DNA of 64,000 bases from Corbicula japonica. Lineage: Eukaryota; Mollusca; Bivalvia; Venerida; Cyrenidae. Shown here in pieces: positions 35,243 through 46,776 of this stretch; the first letter of the stretch is position 1; every line of letters starts with the position of its first letter. Both the position numbers and the translations under genes were made by a program. Under the pieces are notes generated by a model. It was not told the DNA's origin, did not search any database, and saw only the letters and a program-made list of their open reading frames with translations. The stretch is taken from positions 6,138,001 through 6,202,000 of the forward strand of contig JAZAYU010000012.1 of the NCBI GenBank assembly GCA_038501625.1, given 5' to 3'.

Positions 35243-35664
35243 ATGACCAGAAGATGTTTGATTACTCCATGTCAGGCAAACTACCCTCAGCAAACCTCTC
35301 ATTACCTTCATCGAGACCGGAACACTATAGTGCTGTCCCGCCACCAATTCCGTGTCGTACCTACAAACCATACTCATCATTCAACAATAACCAAAGCTAT
35401 TCACCAAATAACAGACAATATCTTAGTGCTCCTTTACATTATAAAACTGACCTATCAGTGCTGGATCCAAGCAAGTTGTCATGGCAACCTAGCCAGCCTC
35501 ATTCTCATCACCCAATCAAATCAAGTGTTCCAGTTGCTCAGAATGACTTAGCATATTTTATGGCACAAAATGCTCAGCATCGGAGACGGTCGCAAGACGA
35601 TGACGATTGCTCAACAACCACATCAGGAAGTTACACGCTACATTCTGTAGAAGATTTGTTGTGA
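35243..35664 (+). CDS. Protocadherin-like receptor, last coding exon (residues 975-1114)
   Basis: Acceptor TTTTTTCCAG|ATGACC; the exon completes the split codon (G|AT, Asp) left by exon 2 and stays open to TGA at 35662-35664. The encoded tail end is Ser/Pro/Asn/Tyr-rich: a proline cluster (AVPPPIPCRTY) could bind SH3, WW or EVH1 modules, and the C-terminus is acidic then Ser/Thr-rich (RRRSQDDDDCSTTTSGSYTL), a type of end I associate with invertebrate protocadherins. The total predicted protein is 1,114 residues, normal for a seven-repeat protocadherin. Alternative C-termini are possible because a further acceptor lies at 37237. Confidence 0.88.
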
Positions 35665-36290
35665 TGCATTATGGGATATATTACACAAAACTTATTAAAC
35701 AAGAAAAAGAAAGCTCAAAACCATGACATGTAACAGTTGAAATTGTCTGTGATAAAAAGCGTAGATTTAAATAATATTAAGATCTCAGTTTTGAAATGAC
35801 AGTGACATTTTGTATTACTGTGTTAACTCTCCTAAAATGGCCTTGATCTTGGGGTGAATGTTAAAGGTCAGCAAAAATGGTTACATCACTGGAGCAGGTC
35901 GTGGACAGCAGGATATTACCAATAAAACATGGATGGACAGGACACTCATGATCCTCTGTTTACACCAAAAATGTACAAAAAAGGTTTGTTATTCTTCAAT
36001 TCACTCATGAAATTTGTGTTGTTTGTTTAATTAGCTAGTCCGTTCATTTTTATTAACAGCATGACCTTCTGTTTGAAAGTGAGGCTCATGTTTATCAGTC
36101 ATTCTGTGATTATAAAAAATATACTTTTGAAATTTTGCTCATATGTGGAATATGCCAAACTAAGTCCTGGCAAACTTTATCTATTGCAATCTTAGCCCAG
36201 TTGCTCAATTTTGAATTGTCTGTAAACTAATGGGCCATTTCACTAACATTTGATATGAAACTGCAAGCAAATGTTTCCTTACTGAACTCC
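35665..36290 (+). other. Probable 3' untranslated region of the protocadherin gene
   Basis: No further ORF. An AATAAA at 35921-35926 could end a short transcript. Confidence 0.5.
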
Positions 36291-36412
36291 AGGCCCCAAG
36301 AATGGAAACCAGTCTCAAATCTCAAAGATCTGATTAACTAGTCTCCATTTCAGCCAATCAGATGCTTGAGATTTGAGACTGGTTTCCAATCTCAGTTTAA
36401 AATCTGCAGCCC
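36291..36412. mobile_element. Palindromic element C, partly decayed copy
   Basis: GGCCCCAAGAATGGAAACCAGTCTC, a damaged centre (CTGATTAACTAGTCTCC), then CCATTTCAGCCAATCAGATG ... CAGTTTAAAATCTGCAGCCC. Confidence 0.75.
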
Positions 36413-36642
36413 AGATCTTTTCCATATATTATGAGAATTTAATCCCAAAGTCAACAACCTGTTACTTCTGCAGCCAAGTTATACTTTCATTAACTGGGTG
36501 TTGCTATTTTTTCTGAAAACTATTATGGTATACAAACTGAATATAGGTTGTTGTTGTAACCTAACTCGTGTCACAGGTTTCTTACCAACGTACACCAGCT
36601 GGTGTGTGATACATCATCCCATAAAACATCTGCTAACATAAA

Positions 36643-36898
36643 ATGGGGCACGCCACGAGAAAAGGTACATTCGGTCATATTTTGTGACATTTTAGTTGTT
36701 ACTATATTTAGAAATAACTTACAGAAATCTACTATTTGCTCATAACTAAAAGGTGATTTTTGTTACAAATTTTGTTAATCAAATGGTATTTTTACCGCGA
36801 AATGCAAATTAATGAATGTCGTCTGCTCAAATTTACGACGTCATTTCAATAATTGACGTCAACTGTCCGAAGGTACCTTTTCCCGTGACGCGCTCCAA
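36643..36898. mobile_element. MITE I (about 250 bp, about 30-bp TIR)
   Basis: GGGGCACGCCACGAGAAAAGG then TACATTCGG at the left is matched, inverted, by CCGAAGGTACC then TTTTCCCGTGACGCGCTCC at the right. The interior is AT-rich with TGACGTCA-like sites (about 36837-36862). Single copy here. Confidence 0.7.
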
Positions 36899-36932
36899 AT
36901 GATAAAACCAAAGTGTCTTTCTTGGGCCTTAA

Positions 36933-37099
36933 ATGCCATCTGATCAGGATCTGCACTGGTCACATTTTGTCAGTTATAACCTAATGAATCAAAAAGCAAA
37001 CATTTTAGATCCTGATCAGATGGCACAGGTAGGCCAGCTGGTATGGATCTAAAATGTTTACCCAGGCACTAAAGGTGTATCTATAGAGGAAAGGGTTAA
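36933..37099 (-). mobile_element. P MITE, 5' truncated, reverse orientation
   Basis: ATGCCATCTGATCAGGATCTGC, reversed spacer AACCTAATGAATCAAAAAGC, hairpin 1, CAGGCACTAAAGGTGTATCTATAGAGGAAAGGGTTAA. Confidence 0.75.
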
Positions 37100-37236
37100 A
37101 GAACATGTTTATTCCTTTAAAATGGAAACCATAGATCTAAATTAATGTTGATAAATATTGATTGATAATTTATGATGTAGTCACCATTTGCTTTTTTAAT
37201 TAAAATTGATCATGTTGTTATATTATTATTTTTCAG

Positions 37237-38650
37237 GTATTGAACTGCTGATTCATACTACGACTCCCAGTTGACCAAGCAACACCATATGAAGAAGAAG
37301 TACATGCCGTTAGAGATAATGGATTGATATAACAACAACAAGAACAACAGCAAGGAGTGAATACTCATATTGAATGTTTATGTGTAACAAGAAATTAACA
37401 TTAAATACTGGACACATTTTCAACCTGGGTGTGACAAATTAAAAACCATATGTCAGTGTTCTTTGACAAGGGAGCTCCTTTTACCCTTTACTATGTGGAA
37501 AAAACTTATGAACTCATTTGTGAAGAGCGTAGATCCAGATCAGCTTGCACCTTGTGCAGTCTAATCAGGATCTGTGCTAGTTAGATAGATAAGATTATTT
37601 TTTCCCAAGAAGCAAACAGTGTAGATCCAGATCAGCCTGCACAGATTATAGGCTGATTGGATATATACTGATTCATGATGAAATATCAGCCATATTCTCT
37701 GGAGTAAAGGGTTAATAGGAAAATTATTTAAGCTCCCAACTTTGTTAACATTTCATGTACATTAACTTACATTAATAAGTACCAAAATATTAAAAAATGG
37801 CATTTGTTTATTTCTGTTGTAAGGTGCTATTGTATACGAGACACAAAAAGCTTTATATAATATTAATATACTAAATATTTTTTCTGTTTATAATTTCCTA
37901 AGTATGTGTATAATATAATATTGATATTGTTTAAACATGAACGGGTAATGATGTTTGCTCTGTGTTCATTATACATCTTTCTCATTGATAGCACTTGAAT
38001 ATTAAAATTTAAATTTAAATAAAATATCATTTGTAATAGAATATTTTTACATAAAATAATTACAAAAATGTATTTTGAAGTGTAATACTGGAATAGAATT
38101 GAAGTGATATAAATTTCATGTTATAAAATTGTTACACGTTATTGTTTAACAAAATAAATTTTAAAATGATCTAATTTTCAAAAACTTCAAGTTTCAGTAA
38201 AGATATAAAATAATAGTGCTAATTCAGGCTTGTAACATTGCATTAAATGTCACTTGGGTTTTAAAAATTACAAATTATCACTGCCCAACATAGAAACATA
38301 ATAATGCAGATGGGCAAATTTTAAGTGTCATTTAAAATATTCATATTTTTTCAAGACGGTTGTTGAAAACAAAAGTTGGCCGAATACATTGGGTTTTTTA
38401 CAGTAATAATATTGTCAGTTTAGTTATGTACATTTTCTTCTTCTTTACATATATATGTAAGCATAAATGAGAGATCTACAAACTAATTTGTTAATGAATA
38501 TTTTGTTGCATAATATATTACTATAATTTCAAGGACACATTTACTAACTTCATAGTAAATGCTTAGTTTATTTGACATTTTTGTTGCTTCATACCTGAAG
38601 TATTATGTACAGAATAAATGTTGAAATAATAAAGAAAAAACATTTAATTT
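37237..38650 (+). other. Candidate 3' terminal exon / long 3' UTR of the protocadherin gene
   Basis: A strong acceptor (TATTATTATTTTTCAG|GTATTG) is followed by about 1.4 kb without an ORF, ending with two AATAAA signals (38613-38618 and 38628-38633) just before the next MITE. If spliced directly to exon 2, the frame gives a short alternative tail stopping after 12 codons. A decayed P MITE (37479..37715) lies inside. Inferred only from signals. Confidence 0.35.
37479..37715 (+). mobile_element. Decayed P MITE ('ACT' subtype)
   Basis: TTTTACCCTTTACTATGTGG, GTAGATCCAGATCAGCTTGCAC, TCTAATCAGGATCTGTGC, GTGTAGATCCAGATCAGCCTGC and CTCTGGAGTAAAGGGTTAA. Confidence 0.7.
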
Positions 38651-38662
38651 TGTCTGTTCTTA

Positions 38663-39040
38663 TTAACCCTATCCTGTACAGACACACCTTTATTGCTAGG
38701 GCGAACAGTTTAGATCCAGATCAGCCGGCACATCCGTGCCGTCTGATCAGGATCTAAACTGTTCGCTTCTTGATTCATTGGGTTATTTCTGACCAAAATG
38801 CGACCAGTGCAGATCCTGATCAGACGGCACGGATGTGCCGGCTGATCTGGATCTACACTGGTCGCACATGCGTAAAAATGCGTATCTGTACAGGAAAGGG
38901 TTTAATGATTCATTTGGTTATTTCTGACCAAAATGCGACCAGTGCAGATCCTGATCAGACGGCACGGATGTGCCGGCTGATCTGGATCTACACTGGTCGC
39001 ACATGCGTAAAAATGCGTATCTGTACAGGAAAGGGTTTAA
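38663..39040 (+). mobile_element. P MITE with its right half tandemly duplicated
   Basis: A full canonical copy (38663..38905) is followed directly by a second copy of its right half (38905..39039): spacer, hairpin 2, right end and GGAAAGGGTTTAA. The 135-bp units differ at only about three bases. The open frame across both units is a by-product. Confidence 0.9.
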
Positions 39041-39061
39041 TGTTATAGTGATAATAGTAAT

Positions 39062-39380
39062 AAAATGATCAATTACAAAACAGACACCACAAACAACGAG
39101 AAAGAGAACCTTGGAACAGTCAGTTGCAAAACAATTAGCCACTTGGGGTTTAACCCAGGTTTTAGGGTGCACCAAACTCGCACTTGCCCCAACAGGTTTT
39201 CATATGAACGAACAAGTACAAGTTGTCTTGGTGAAATAACTCCAACCCACCCATCCACTTGAAAATGGTGCATTCAAAAGCACACCAACATACAAATATA
39301 AGAAGCTTATAGCATTGGAAAGCAAAATGGGGTGTACACAATCGCCTTACTGAGACCATTCTGGAGTCGAATCAGTAGAT
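39062..39380 (+). repeat. Dispersed repeat D, copy 2
   Basis: Same order of blocks as 4458..4801: GGAACAGTCAGT, GGGGTTTAAC, GGGTGCACCAA, ACAAGTACAAGTTGTCTTGG, AAAAGCACAC, GAAGCTTATAGCATTGGAAAG. It abuts the P MITE on its left. Confidence 0.6.
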
Positions 39381-39608
39381 GACAGGGATAAATAAATGAA
39401 ACAGATCGAGGTTCTAGGTTCTTTTACCAGATTTCCCTATAAATCTTCACGAATCTTAAACCCCTGCCCCCGTCATGCAACCAACGAGGTAAGCATAACG
39501 ATCGGATGTAGATGGGTTAATTACCAGGCATGCAGAGCGCTGTAGAATATCATGTTGGTAAAAAGCTAATGGCACTGTCAAGCGAATATTAGGTACTCAA
39601 AGACCTGT

Positions 39609-39704
39609 GCCCACGGTTATAAAACTGAGCATGGCAACCAGTCTCAAATCTCAAGCATCTGATTTGAGACTGGTTTCCCATCTCAGCTTTATAACCTTCA
39701 GCCC
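39609..39704. mobile_element. Palindromic element C, short copy lacking the loop region
   Basis: CACGGTTATAAAACTGAGC ... CAGTCTCAAATCTCAAGCATCTGA joins directly to TTTGAGACTGGTTTCCC ... TTTATAACCTTCAGCCC; the central GGCTGAAATGG arms are gone. Confidence 0.85.
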
Positions 39705-40239
39705 TTACTGAGCCAAGTATTACGATGTTTGAAATAATTAATAGCAATTATAACATCTCATATGTATGGTCATTGAACGGTTCGAGAACAAATTTGTTTC
39801 CAAGTATAACATGGTTAAATAGCGGCGTGATAGAATATTAATAGCAATATACAAGTCAATTTGAAGCGGTGATGCTGATCTGCAGGTGTATTGGCGTTTC
39901 TGGAACTCATTTATAGCCAAAAATAAAATGGCTTATAATCGACTTATTTGACTTTCCACAGGTACCAGAATACTACCGACTGTAATGAATTTCCATCCCT
40001 TATTCGTTGTCGTATGTCGAACCTGGTCTTAATATTACAATTGTAATACCCAGGTTGATCAAAAGATAAATGACTGCGATTTTTGGATATAAGATGTTTA
40101 AATTATTGTTAATGCAATACAGGCCACATTTCTTCGATTTTTTTCCAAACTTGCTTAGCATGTTTATCTCGTCGCTGTTAGGGACGTGTTTTTATGTTAC
40201 TCCATCAAATAAACGAAAAATACACCACATTGTGATATT
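39705..40239. other. No feature seen
   Basis: No supported gene or repeat. Confidence 0.4.
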
Positions 40240-41335
40240 GATGTCGTTCGAAACTAGGTTGTCTGGACCAGATTTTCATTAGATTATCTTCCGACATGCC
40301 CAGAACATTTTCTATATATGCTTCTTCTGTAATATGGTTTTCTCAGGATATCATTGGCCTAAGATGTCTAAGAGACGTAACTTAGTTTATGATAAAAAAT
40401 TTACTAATCACATTAACCTCCCTTATCCTTCCTTTCTCATAAATTCAGAATATATTCTGTCGCATAATTGTTAAATGTTACACACAAAATATATTTGAAA
40501 AGCAGTGCAGTTGAAATTACCAAGACTGCCAATTTCAACTGGCCAGCAAGTGTGGACAAAGGCCAGCGACGGGTGATTATTATGTAGTCTTCACAATTTT
40601 TATTTTGTGAATTTATGCAGGGTCTATTTCCCGAATTCTGTTAATCGACTCCATAAAATGACGACAGGTCACTCTCTGTAGTACCCAGTTTTAATTGTCT
40701 TCAGAATGGTTTGGCTTAAAAACCATACTAGACAATGCTACTCAGAGTTTTTTTCTATAAATAGTGATCAGTTCTCATCCAAAACCCTGTTATTTAAAGA
40801 TTAGATTGTTTTAGCCAAGGAGAGGTGAAACAAGACCTATATAATTATCACCAAAGAAAAACTTGTTTACGCAATATAGGTCACATTCTTATTAGTTTAG
40901 TTCGATACAATGTCGTCTGGACAACAGTAGCATCTAAGTTGCAAGATTTTAAAACCGACCTGCTCAAAACATTTTCCATAAAGGCTTCTTCCATACACTC
41001 TTGATTTACAGCAGATTCTAAGCCAAGGGAGACAACTCTTTTGGCAAAATAATGTATAAGAGAAGTAACTTTGATTTTGATAAAAATTTACTAATCACAT
41101 TAAGCTCCCTTGGCTTTCCCCCTTTATCACAAAATGTTACCAAAACCGGTCACATAACTGTTGAATACACCAAATTAAAAGTCATTATAATTATTTTAAA
41201 AGCGGTGAAATGGAAATTATCGGATTAGTCAGAAAGTTTGGATTTGCAATTTCAACTGGCCGACAAAATGGGACAAAGTTGTCTCCAATTTTATATTTTA
41301 TGAATTTATGCATGGTCTATATATCGAATTCAATT
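40240..41335. repeat. Diverged segmental duplication, about 450-bp units
   Basis: 40240..40660 and 40885..41335 share, in order, TGTC(T/G)GGAC(C/A)A, CATTTTC(T/C)ATA, GCTTCTTC, GAGA(C/A)GTAACTT, AATTTACTAATCACATTAA, ATTTCAACTGGCC and GTGAATTTATGCA(G/T)GGTCTAT blocks. Noncoding in both. Confidence 0.6.
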
Positions 41336-41853
41336 TAAAGACCATGTTTTATCATCACACTTTTTTTAATACTTATTTACCATTTTTGAACTTTACTGGT
41401 TACCACACATAGTTAAGCTTGTAGTATCATGTTATCCTAAACCTCCACATGTGATTTCTTATTTTGGCAATTTGGGTTTCACAGACTTCCAGGATTTCAG
41501 GAGATGTCAATCCAAGCATTCTCTTTGACACAAATAGGCATATAACCAACAATCTAAGCAGCAAGTTCATCAAACGAAAGAGTTAGACTCCGGGATATGG
41601 GGAGACAGTCAAAGGATGACGAAGATAAACGGCATCATAGATTTTATACACACCACCTTTTGTAGCGGTTAACTCCCCTTCTTAATTTACACCATCTTTT
41701 ATTTAGAGCTAGTCTTTGCTAACAATTAACATTTAACTTAACAAGAAATGGCAAAACTGCATTGACTTTTGACAGCAGCAATTCTTCTTTTAGTATTACT
41801 GTTTTAAAGCTACAAATAACTTTTGCTTTCCCCCATTCTGTAGGTTGCCTCCA
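41336..41853. other. No feature seen
   Basis: No supported gene or repeat. Confidence 0.4.
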
Positions 41854-42627
41854 TGGTATCAATACCACAGGAGCACGGAGTCAAGATCGCGTCCGTTCAG
41901 CGTTCCGTCTGTTAAATTCTTTGAATTTGTCACTAGGGTTTTTAAATCTGAACGAATTTCTTAAGTTTTCCTTTTCTTTCAAAAATCCTTCCCTACTGGT
42001 TATTATTAATCACAAGGAGTGACAGTCGCCATTTTATCATCCCCATAGAACATATGCCAGCAGTGGCCCTTTCTACGTATTATACTGATACAGATACAGA
42101 TCAGCAACATTTGGCAAGAGTACTCTCCCCTAGGTTGGTGGAGTGGACTGGTTCCCCAATAGTTATAATGCCGCACAACGAGGCAATTTACTGCTTGAAA
42201 ATGTAGTTGCGGTTCTTTTTGAGCAGTAAATTTTAAAAAAAGGAAAATGAATTTATACAAATGGTGAGTATTATGATACGGAACGATATTTATGATAGTC
42301 ATGTATGCCATTTGTTCAGTTCACATAGAATACAATGCGCCACTATACATATTTTGTAAGATTTACACAGACAGCTACAGTAGAGTAGATTTAAAGTACC
42401 AAGTACCCCATCAAGCCAGGTGAGACAACTCTTGGCAAACATTGCGAATAAAATGGCGACTGTCACTCTTTGTGATTAATAATAATCCATAGAGAAGATT
42501 TTGAGAAAGAGCAAGATTTTTTAAATTAATTCGGAATTGAAAAGAGTAGTGATAACTTCAATGAATTAAACCAACGGAATGCTGAACGAATGTGATTTTG
42601 ACTCTGTGCTCTTATGATCAATACAGG
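41854..42627. mobile_element. Large foldback, about 180-bp arms around a 410-bp centre
   Basis: The left arm (41854..42037; ACAGGAGCACGGAGTCA ... TTATTAATCACAAGGAGTGACAGTCGCCATTTTAT) matches the reverse complement of 42448..42627 (ATAAAATGGCGACTGTCACTC ... TGACTCTGTGCTCTTATGAT). Divergence is moderate. The centre has a 101-codon minus-strand frame I do not recognise. Confidence 0.6.
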
Positions 42628-42780
42628 AGCATAACCCTTTTTCTGTGACATTTTCAACTCGTGTACATTTAAATGTTTACCCATGGTTGAACAATTTTTC
42701 AGACATGGCAGATATACTAAATATGTGTGACAGAGATCCCCTTCAGTAAATGGACCATTCCTTAGGTGAACATCTTCTAG

Positions 42781-42994
42781 CCAATGGGCGAAGTTACTAT
42801 GCTGTTGAACCAAGCCAGCCAAACATTAAATGAATCAGGAGGTCACGAGGTTTAGAGACTGGTTGGTCTCGTCTCCTCAACTTTAATACCAATGGGCGAA
42901 GTTACTATGCTGTTGAACCAAGCCAGCCAAACATTAAATGAATCAGGAGGTCACGAGGTTTAGAGACTGGTTGGTCTCGTCTCCTCAACTTTAA
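42781..42994. repeat. 108-bp perfect tandem duplication
   Basis: CCAATGGGCGAAGTTACTAT ... CTCCTCAACTTTAA occurs at 42781 and again at 42889 with no difference over about 106 bases. Confidence 0.95.
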
Positions 42995-44493
42995 CCTAAG
43001 TGGTAAGTCACCGGGGGTTGTAAAACTGAATCCAAGGGTCACTGACCCTTGAGCCTTTATTTTGAATTTCAGTGCGTATAGCCAGGGTCCCAGAAGTTGA
43101 TGCCAGTGTGAGACTGGCAAATTTTGCAAAGCCCCCCTTTGGCTTCGTTCTCTTTTTTCACAAACTTTTATGTTCCACATAAATAAGTTTTTCTCTAGAA
43201 GTGACAAGGTAATCTGAAATGACAGCCTTTTTTACTGGCATACTGTGCATTCTTAATAATGGCAGTTGGGGTCGTGTTTTTCCTATTAACATGAATATAA
43301 CAGTATGTTTGTTTAAATTATATTTGTCATTGTATGAAACCTTGTAAAATAATTTTTCTTTTATTAAGGGAAATAATTGTGAAAATTTTAACTAAAATGA
43401 AATAAAAGGTTTTATCCCTTGTATGGTTTTTATAGAGCATATTTAAAACCAATTAAGGGTGAAAATCTCTAATTAGTAATTTCGATTAATTAAAAAAAGC
43501 AAAAAAAAACTATTCAATACATTTCTTTGATAAAATATAGTCTTCATGTCTTTTTTTTTCACTGCCAGAAGCTGCCCATTCCCTATGATTTAAGGGAAAA
43601 TTGCATCATTTCTGCTCGGGAATGAAAGAAACCTGATGTAAATTTACTATTTTTATAGAAAACTGCATGATTATGGGGAAATTTTGAGAAGGAATAGCGC
43701 CTGTAAATGGCTCCTATTTTAGAAGACAACAAGCCTTGGTAGATATTATAGAGCACCAAGGAAATATGAAATTTGAACATTTTAGTTTGGAAATCACATT
43801 TGATCTGTTAAAATATTAAAGCATTGCTCCAGATAATTTCACGAAAATATGAAGTGAAAATTAAGCAATTATGTGCATTTTTTGTAACAAAAATTTCACT
43901 CTCAATACAGTGAAGGTCGTTATAGTAGAATGGTCTTAAATATGGGATACAAACTAGTGCAAAACTGTTAAAAGAGATATTGAAATACAGATATTCTATG
44001 CAGGTGATCATTATGAGTTTATTTCTGTATAATAACCCACCAAAGTCATCATCTTTTTTTTTATATGAGAAAATCATATGGCTGATATATATTTAGTTTT
44101 GTCCTTTGGAGGCCAGACTGTGCTAAAAACTACTTGAAATAATGAACAAGGGAAACAGCTCCTACAGAATTAATTGCAATCATCTTTGAGTTAGTTCCCT
44201 TTGATGAGGACTGTCGGAGTGGCCATTGATGTCAGGGACTTATGATTTTAGATAAACTTTTTAAAAATCAATGTTTGAGGAACCTAACTGACCTGCAAAT
44301 CAGTTTGCTCAAGTTTGGACAAATGAAATACCAACATCTTGACATAAAATAAAAACTTAAAGACTTGTCAAAAAACTTTAAAAATAATGAAGTGGCAACT
44401 CTTTTTTGACTGCCAGAATAAAAGTACTGTTGATTTTGATCTAATATGTAATGTAATCATAAGTTCTTTCTTAAATTACATCTTTCTGTACAG
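42995..44493. other. No supported gene
   Basis: About 1.5 kb upstream of the small-gene candidate; no ORF, repeat partner or clear promoter. Confidence 0.4.
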
Positions 44494-44631
44494 GATTTGC
44501 ATTTAATTTTGTGATACTTTTGTATGAACCGGATGTTCCTTCATATCTGGCAATCTGCTGTTGAGATCCCATCTACAAGAAATCATGGCAGCCAAGAGTT
44601 TTCTGTATTGAATGAATCAAATTTTAAGATG
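44494..44631 (+). other. Candidate noncoding 5' exon of the small membrane-protein gene
   Basis: Bounded by TCTTTCTGTACAG and GATG|GTAAGTGA, both strong splice signals. Joined to the next exon (45360) it puts an in-frame TAA five codons before the proposed start ATG (45371), so it would be 5' untranslated sequence. Confidence 0.35.
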
Positions 44632-44718
44632 GTAAGTGAATCTTTCATAGTACATGCTAAACCCTTCAATAGTTGATATTATGTTTGAAATAGGAAACCT
44701 AAACAGGGCCTCCAAAGA

Positions 44719-44882
44719 TCAGGGGCAGAGCAAGAGGGGCTTTGCTGGGGTTGCTCAAACCTCCATTTTGGGCAACAATATTTAATTTTCTTTTTTGCAT
44801 GTAAGTTGGAAATTATCATTTAACTATATAACTACCCTAAAACTACCGGAAACCAACCCCCTTCTATAAAACTCGCATCCAT
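44719..44882 (+). repeat. Dispersed repeat G, copy 3
   Basis: TCAGGGGCAGAGCAAGAGGGG, TGGGGTTGCTCAAACC, TTTGGGCAACAATATTTAATTTTC, AAGTTGGAAATTATCATTTAAC, ACTACCCTAAAAC, CTCGCATCC. It lies in the proposed first intron of the small gene. Confidence 0.65.
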
Positions 44883-45370
44883 ATTTTGTGATAAATCTAT
44901 ATATTTACAATGCTATATTAGCCAAATTGCTAGTTTATTTAGTACTGTTTAGAAAATGTGATAACATTTATCAGGTATACTTGTCAAAAACTGTCTTTTT
45001 CATTTGATGATAATTGACTGTGAATGGTCAAGTGATGGGTTTGATTTAGTGCCATTATCATGAAATCAACAAGAAAGTGTTGTCTGTTACAAAGTTGTTA
45101 TTACTTTTTGTAGGAAGATGAAAAATCATCATTTGGGCATACAGTTGTTAATAAAACACTGCAGTTTTAATGTTCATATAACTGTTTAATGCTAGTTTTA
45201 TATTATTTGGTTCAAGTGATGTTACAAATAAAAATTCAATTTAAAAATCATTAACTTATTTGCTAATTGATTAAACATTGACCTTAAAATGATAATTATA
45301 TATAATTATGAACACATTGTATGCATTTTGCTTACTGTTCATGCACACTACAATTGCAGGTTTCGAGTGT

Positions 45371-46318
45371 ATGTTACACCCCCTACAACATAAACATTAT
45401 TGTATGGAAAGCATCTGTGGTGGGTTGAACACTGCACTCACTGCTCACGGCCGATTTGATGTCTCACCTTTTCTTCAAGGGCCGCCGGTAAAGGTTAACT
45501 AATCAGTCTTTTCAGTGATCCCTGTGATTTTAATGAGTTGATATAAATGCAGAGTTGTTCTTTAATTGAATGTTAGTTACAATTGACTGTTTATGATGTC
45601 TGACTAGCATTTGTTCCTGTTTTAAATTGTTTAGACAGGTAAATTAGCATTAAAACTTAACGGTACAGTCACGTCTGCAAAGAAAAGGTAAGTCTTCACG
45701 AAGGCCTAATATTGGCCTAAATTATTGAAAAATTTAAGTTTGTTACATATTTCAAATGTTAATAATTTTTAATACATAAATGGTTATACTTACAGATTGT
45801 TTTATTTCAGCCAGTTTGAAAGAATTTGGAGAATGGGCCATCAATGTTACGTAAATGGCCAAAAAAACACAAATTTTGATAATGAATGATGTATGCCTTA
45901 CTACAAATAAAATTGTTTAAATTGTTATGGTTGGGGATCTTGCCCCGTATAAAATTATTAAAATATTTATTGTTTAAAATTTGCCATAAAAATGCATATT
46001 TTTCATCATTTAAAAAACTCTGAAACATTTGGATATCTTTATTTCTTAATTTGCTTATGAAGTTCATCTTCACTTTTTATCTTTCAAAGAAATCAATCAG
46101 TATAAATAACAACAAGCAAACAGTCTGCATTGTAAATTTAATTTGAAAAATTAAGATAATTTATGGCCACCTTTGATTGTTTATGAATCGACCACTTTGT
46201 GACACTTCATGTCTTTTTCAGCACATGGTATGACGATCATCACCGGATCATTCTGGAAAATCTGATCGGTACCATTAGTGCTGTTTTCACCTGTGCTGCA
46301 ATTATAATGCTGTTATAA
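45371..46318 (+). CDS. Candidate small tail-anchored membrane protein (3 coding exons, 88 residues)
   Basis: Exons: 45360-45487 (acceptor CAATTGCAG, donor GTAAAG; ATG at 45371), 45635-45687 (acceptor TTGTTTAG, donor GTAAGT), 46222-46318 (acceptor TCTTTTTCAG; TAA at 46316-46318). The phases fit without adjustment (0, then 2). The product has a Cys/His-containing N-terminus (MLHPLQHKHYCMESICGG), a middle part with GRFDVSPFLQGPP and TGKLALKLNGT, and a hydrophobic C-terminal segment (LIGTISAVFTCAAIIMLL) that could be a membrane anchor. AATAAA motifs follow at 46332 and shortly after. I do not recognise the family. The model rests on splice signals, phase agreement and the terminal helix; the start could lie in an unseen upstream exon. 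Confidence 0.4.
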
Positions 46319-46578
46319 AAATAAGTTTGGAAATAAAAATAAAGTACAAACAAAATAACAAGTTTAGTTTGTTATATGGTTTGCAAAAGAAAGTAAACGT
46401 GTCTCTTAAGTATGGGTTCAGGCTCAGGGCTTTTTCTTCTTAAGTGAGGGCTGTTTGCAGATCCCTTTGTCTCTCAATTTTTTTTTTTAAATCCTGCAGT
46501 TTTCCCCAAAATACATTGTATTAAACTATCTCATGTCTTTCTGTTCCCCCTAAGAAGCAAAATCTCACATGGAGTAAA

Positions 46579-46776
46579 ACTCTTTTCTGCATAGATAATC
46601 CTTTATTGCTAGGGCGAACAGTTTAGATCCAGATCAGCTGGCATATCTGTAAGGTTATCTCTGACCAAAATGCGACCAGTGTAAATCCAGATCAGCCGGC
46701 ACATCCATGCCATCTGATCAGGATCTGCACTGGTCGCACATGTGTAAAAGGGCGTATATGTGGAGGAAAGGGTAAA
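46579..46776 (+). mobile_element. P MITE with internal deletion
   Basis: CCTTTATTGCTAGGGCGAACAGTTTAGATCC, a jump from hairpin 1 (GGCATATCTGTA) into the spacer AGGTTATCTCTGACC, complete hairpin 2, ATGTGGAGGAAAGGGTAAA. Confidence 0.8.

Noticed and set aside
36837..36862. TGACGTCA-like (CRE) sites as a promoter
   Set aside because: They lie within MITE I and have no associated transcription unit; similar palindromes occur in elements E and J.
38770..39048. 92-codon open frame with an internal 45-residue repeat
   Set aside because: It is the duplicated right half of a P MITE; the same peptide appears in other P copies on both strands.
42526..43207. Two minus-strand frames of about 100 codons
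   Set aside because: They overlap the foldback arm and the 108-bp duplication, and share peptides only because of those repeats.
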